Shown: positions 5,426 to 5,888 of the stretch, piece after piece | Layout of the letters: every line of letters starts with the position of its first letter | Position numbering within the stretch: position 1 is the stretch's first letter | DNA from: Syntrophaceae bacterium | GTDB lineage: Bacteria > Desulfobacterota > Syntrophia > Syntrophales > UBA2185 | Reading direction: 5' to 3' | DNA: 5,888 nucleotides | Assembly: GCA_017885225.1 (NCBI GenBank) | Contig: JAFNGM010000238.1 | Location: forward strand, 2,698-8,585 | Translations under genes and position numbers: made by a program | Notes under the pieces: model-generated | Told to the model about the DNA's origin: nothing | Databases searched by the model: none | The model's input: the letters and a program-made list of their open reading frames with translations, nothing else

Positions 5426-5888
5426 TGCGATATTCGGAGTTGTTCTTGCCTACGGTAAGGGAAATACCTGCAGATGCGGAAATTGTGAGCCATCAACTCA
5501 TGATTCGAGCGGGAATGATAAGAAAATTAACAAGCGGTATCTATACGTACCTCCCCTTAGGATACCGTGTTATCCAGAAGCTTGAGAAGATAGTACGAGA
5601 GGAGATGAACAGAGCAGGCGCCCAGGAGGTGTATATGCCGATGGTGCAGCCCCGTGAATTATGGGAAGAATCCGGCCGATGGAACCACTACGGAAAAGAG
5701 CTTCTGCGCTTCAAGGATCGCAATGAGAGAGAGTGCTGCCTGGGGCCGACCCATGAGGAAGTTATCACCGATCTTGTCAGGAATGAAATAAAGACATACA
5801 GGCAGCTTCCGAAAAATATTTATCAGATCCAGACAAAATATCGTGATGAGATACGGCCGAGATTTGGCGTCATGAGGTGCAGGGAGTT
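5425..5888 (+). CDS. proS: Prolyl-tRNA synthetase, bacterial type (N-terminal part, runs off the window)
   Basis: ProS attaches proline to tRNA-Pro in the cytosol. The first 154 codons plus two bases are visible, about a quarter of the usual ~570 residues. The opening [10 protein letters not shown], followed by [14 protein letters not shown] (21-34) and GIYTYLPLG (38-46), is characteristic of the bacterial form with an insertion editing domain rather than the archaeal/eukaryotic type. Class II motif 1 lies at about 59-76 ([18 protein letters not shown]). The proline/ATP-site TxE loop is Thr109-His110-Glu111. Motif 2 begins at about 137 with Arg140 and Glu142 and runs to the edge (RFGVMRCRE). 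ATG at 5425 shares its A with the ispG stop codon, and AGGAAGGGG (5411-5419) lies just upstream inside ispG, so the two genes are very likely co-transcribed and translationally coupled. Motif 3, the editing domain and the anticodon-binding domain are outside the window. Confidence 0.96.
   Translation, partial: MRYSELFLPTVREIPADAEIVSHQLMIRAGMIRKLTSGIYTYLPLGYRVIQKLEKIVREEMNRAGAQEVYMPMVQPRELWEESGRWNHYGKELLRFKDRNERECCLGPTHEEVITDLVRNEIKTYRQLPKNIYQIQTKYRDEIRPRFGVMRCRE

Noticed and set aside
5872..5886. Cys in ProS motif 2 (MRCRE, often MRGRE)
   Set aside because: This position varies among bacterial ProS proteins (Ser in E. coli), so it is not a damaged motif.
1..5888. CRISPR array, tRNA, rRNA or insertion-sequence genes
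   Set aside because: No regular direct repeats with spacers, no tRNA-like cloverleaf, and no transposase-like translation in any frame.

Overview
The window looks like chromosomal DNA of a Gram-negative bacterium, most plausibly a Desulfobacterota ('Deltaproteobacteria') lineage. The pointers are two lipoprotein signal peptides (an envelope with a lipoprotein-sorting pathway), the MEP-pathway gene ispG directly coupled to a bacterial-type proS (an order I associate with Geobacter-like and Syntrophus-like genomes), and a periplasmic Cys-rich-repeat protein. This assignment rests on gene content and moderate G+C by eye; no search was run.

Layout. Bases 1-587 hold no gene I can support. The first ~110 bases contain three consecutive short palindromes and resemble an intergenic repeat cut by the window edge. 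The right end holds a textbook sigma-70 promoter (509-537), with a 30-bp dyad lying across its -35 box. Bases 588-3209 are a compact three-gene set on the + strand: a secreted protein of unknown function (588-1145, TTG start), a DUF2846-type lipoprotein (1224-1703) and a lipoprotein with about eight ankyrin repeats and an unassigned C-terminal domain (1725-3209). All three products carry export signals, so this looks like an uncharacterised envelope operon.

Bases 3210-3476 are intergenic and carry a weak terminator-like hairpin and a promoter for the next gene. Bases 3477-3866 encode a small secreted protein made of two almost identically spaced four-cysteine repeats (Cys-rich/GLG1-type repeat). 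Bases 3867-4345 are mostly intergenic; a 76-codon minus-strand frame (4043-4273) there has a protein-like sequence and may be a small gene. Bases 4346-5425 encode IspG, with its full iron-sulfur ligand set, and its stop codon overlaps the start of proS, which runs off the right edge.

How the genes relate. ispG (isoprenoid precursor synthesis) and proS (proline charging) are housekeeping genes that appear co-transcribed. The three-gene envelope set and the Cys-rich protein are accessory. Their promoters share the same TTGACAT -35 element, but nothing in the sequence ties them to one pathway. The most interesting parts are the ankyrin lipoprotein with its novel C-terminus, the operator-like dyad in front of its operon, and the possible small minus-strand gene.
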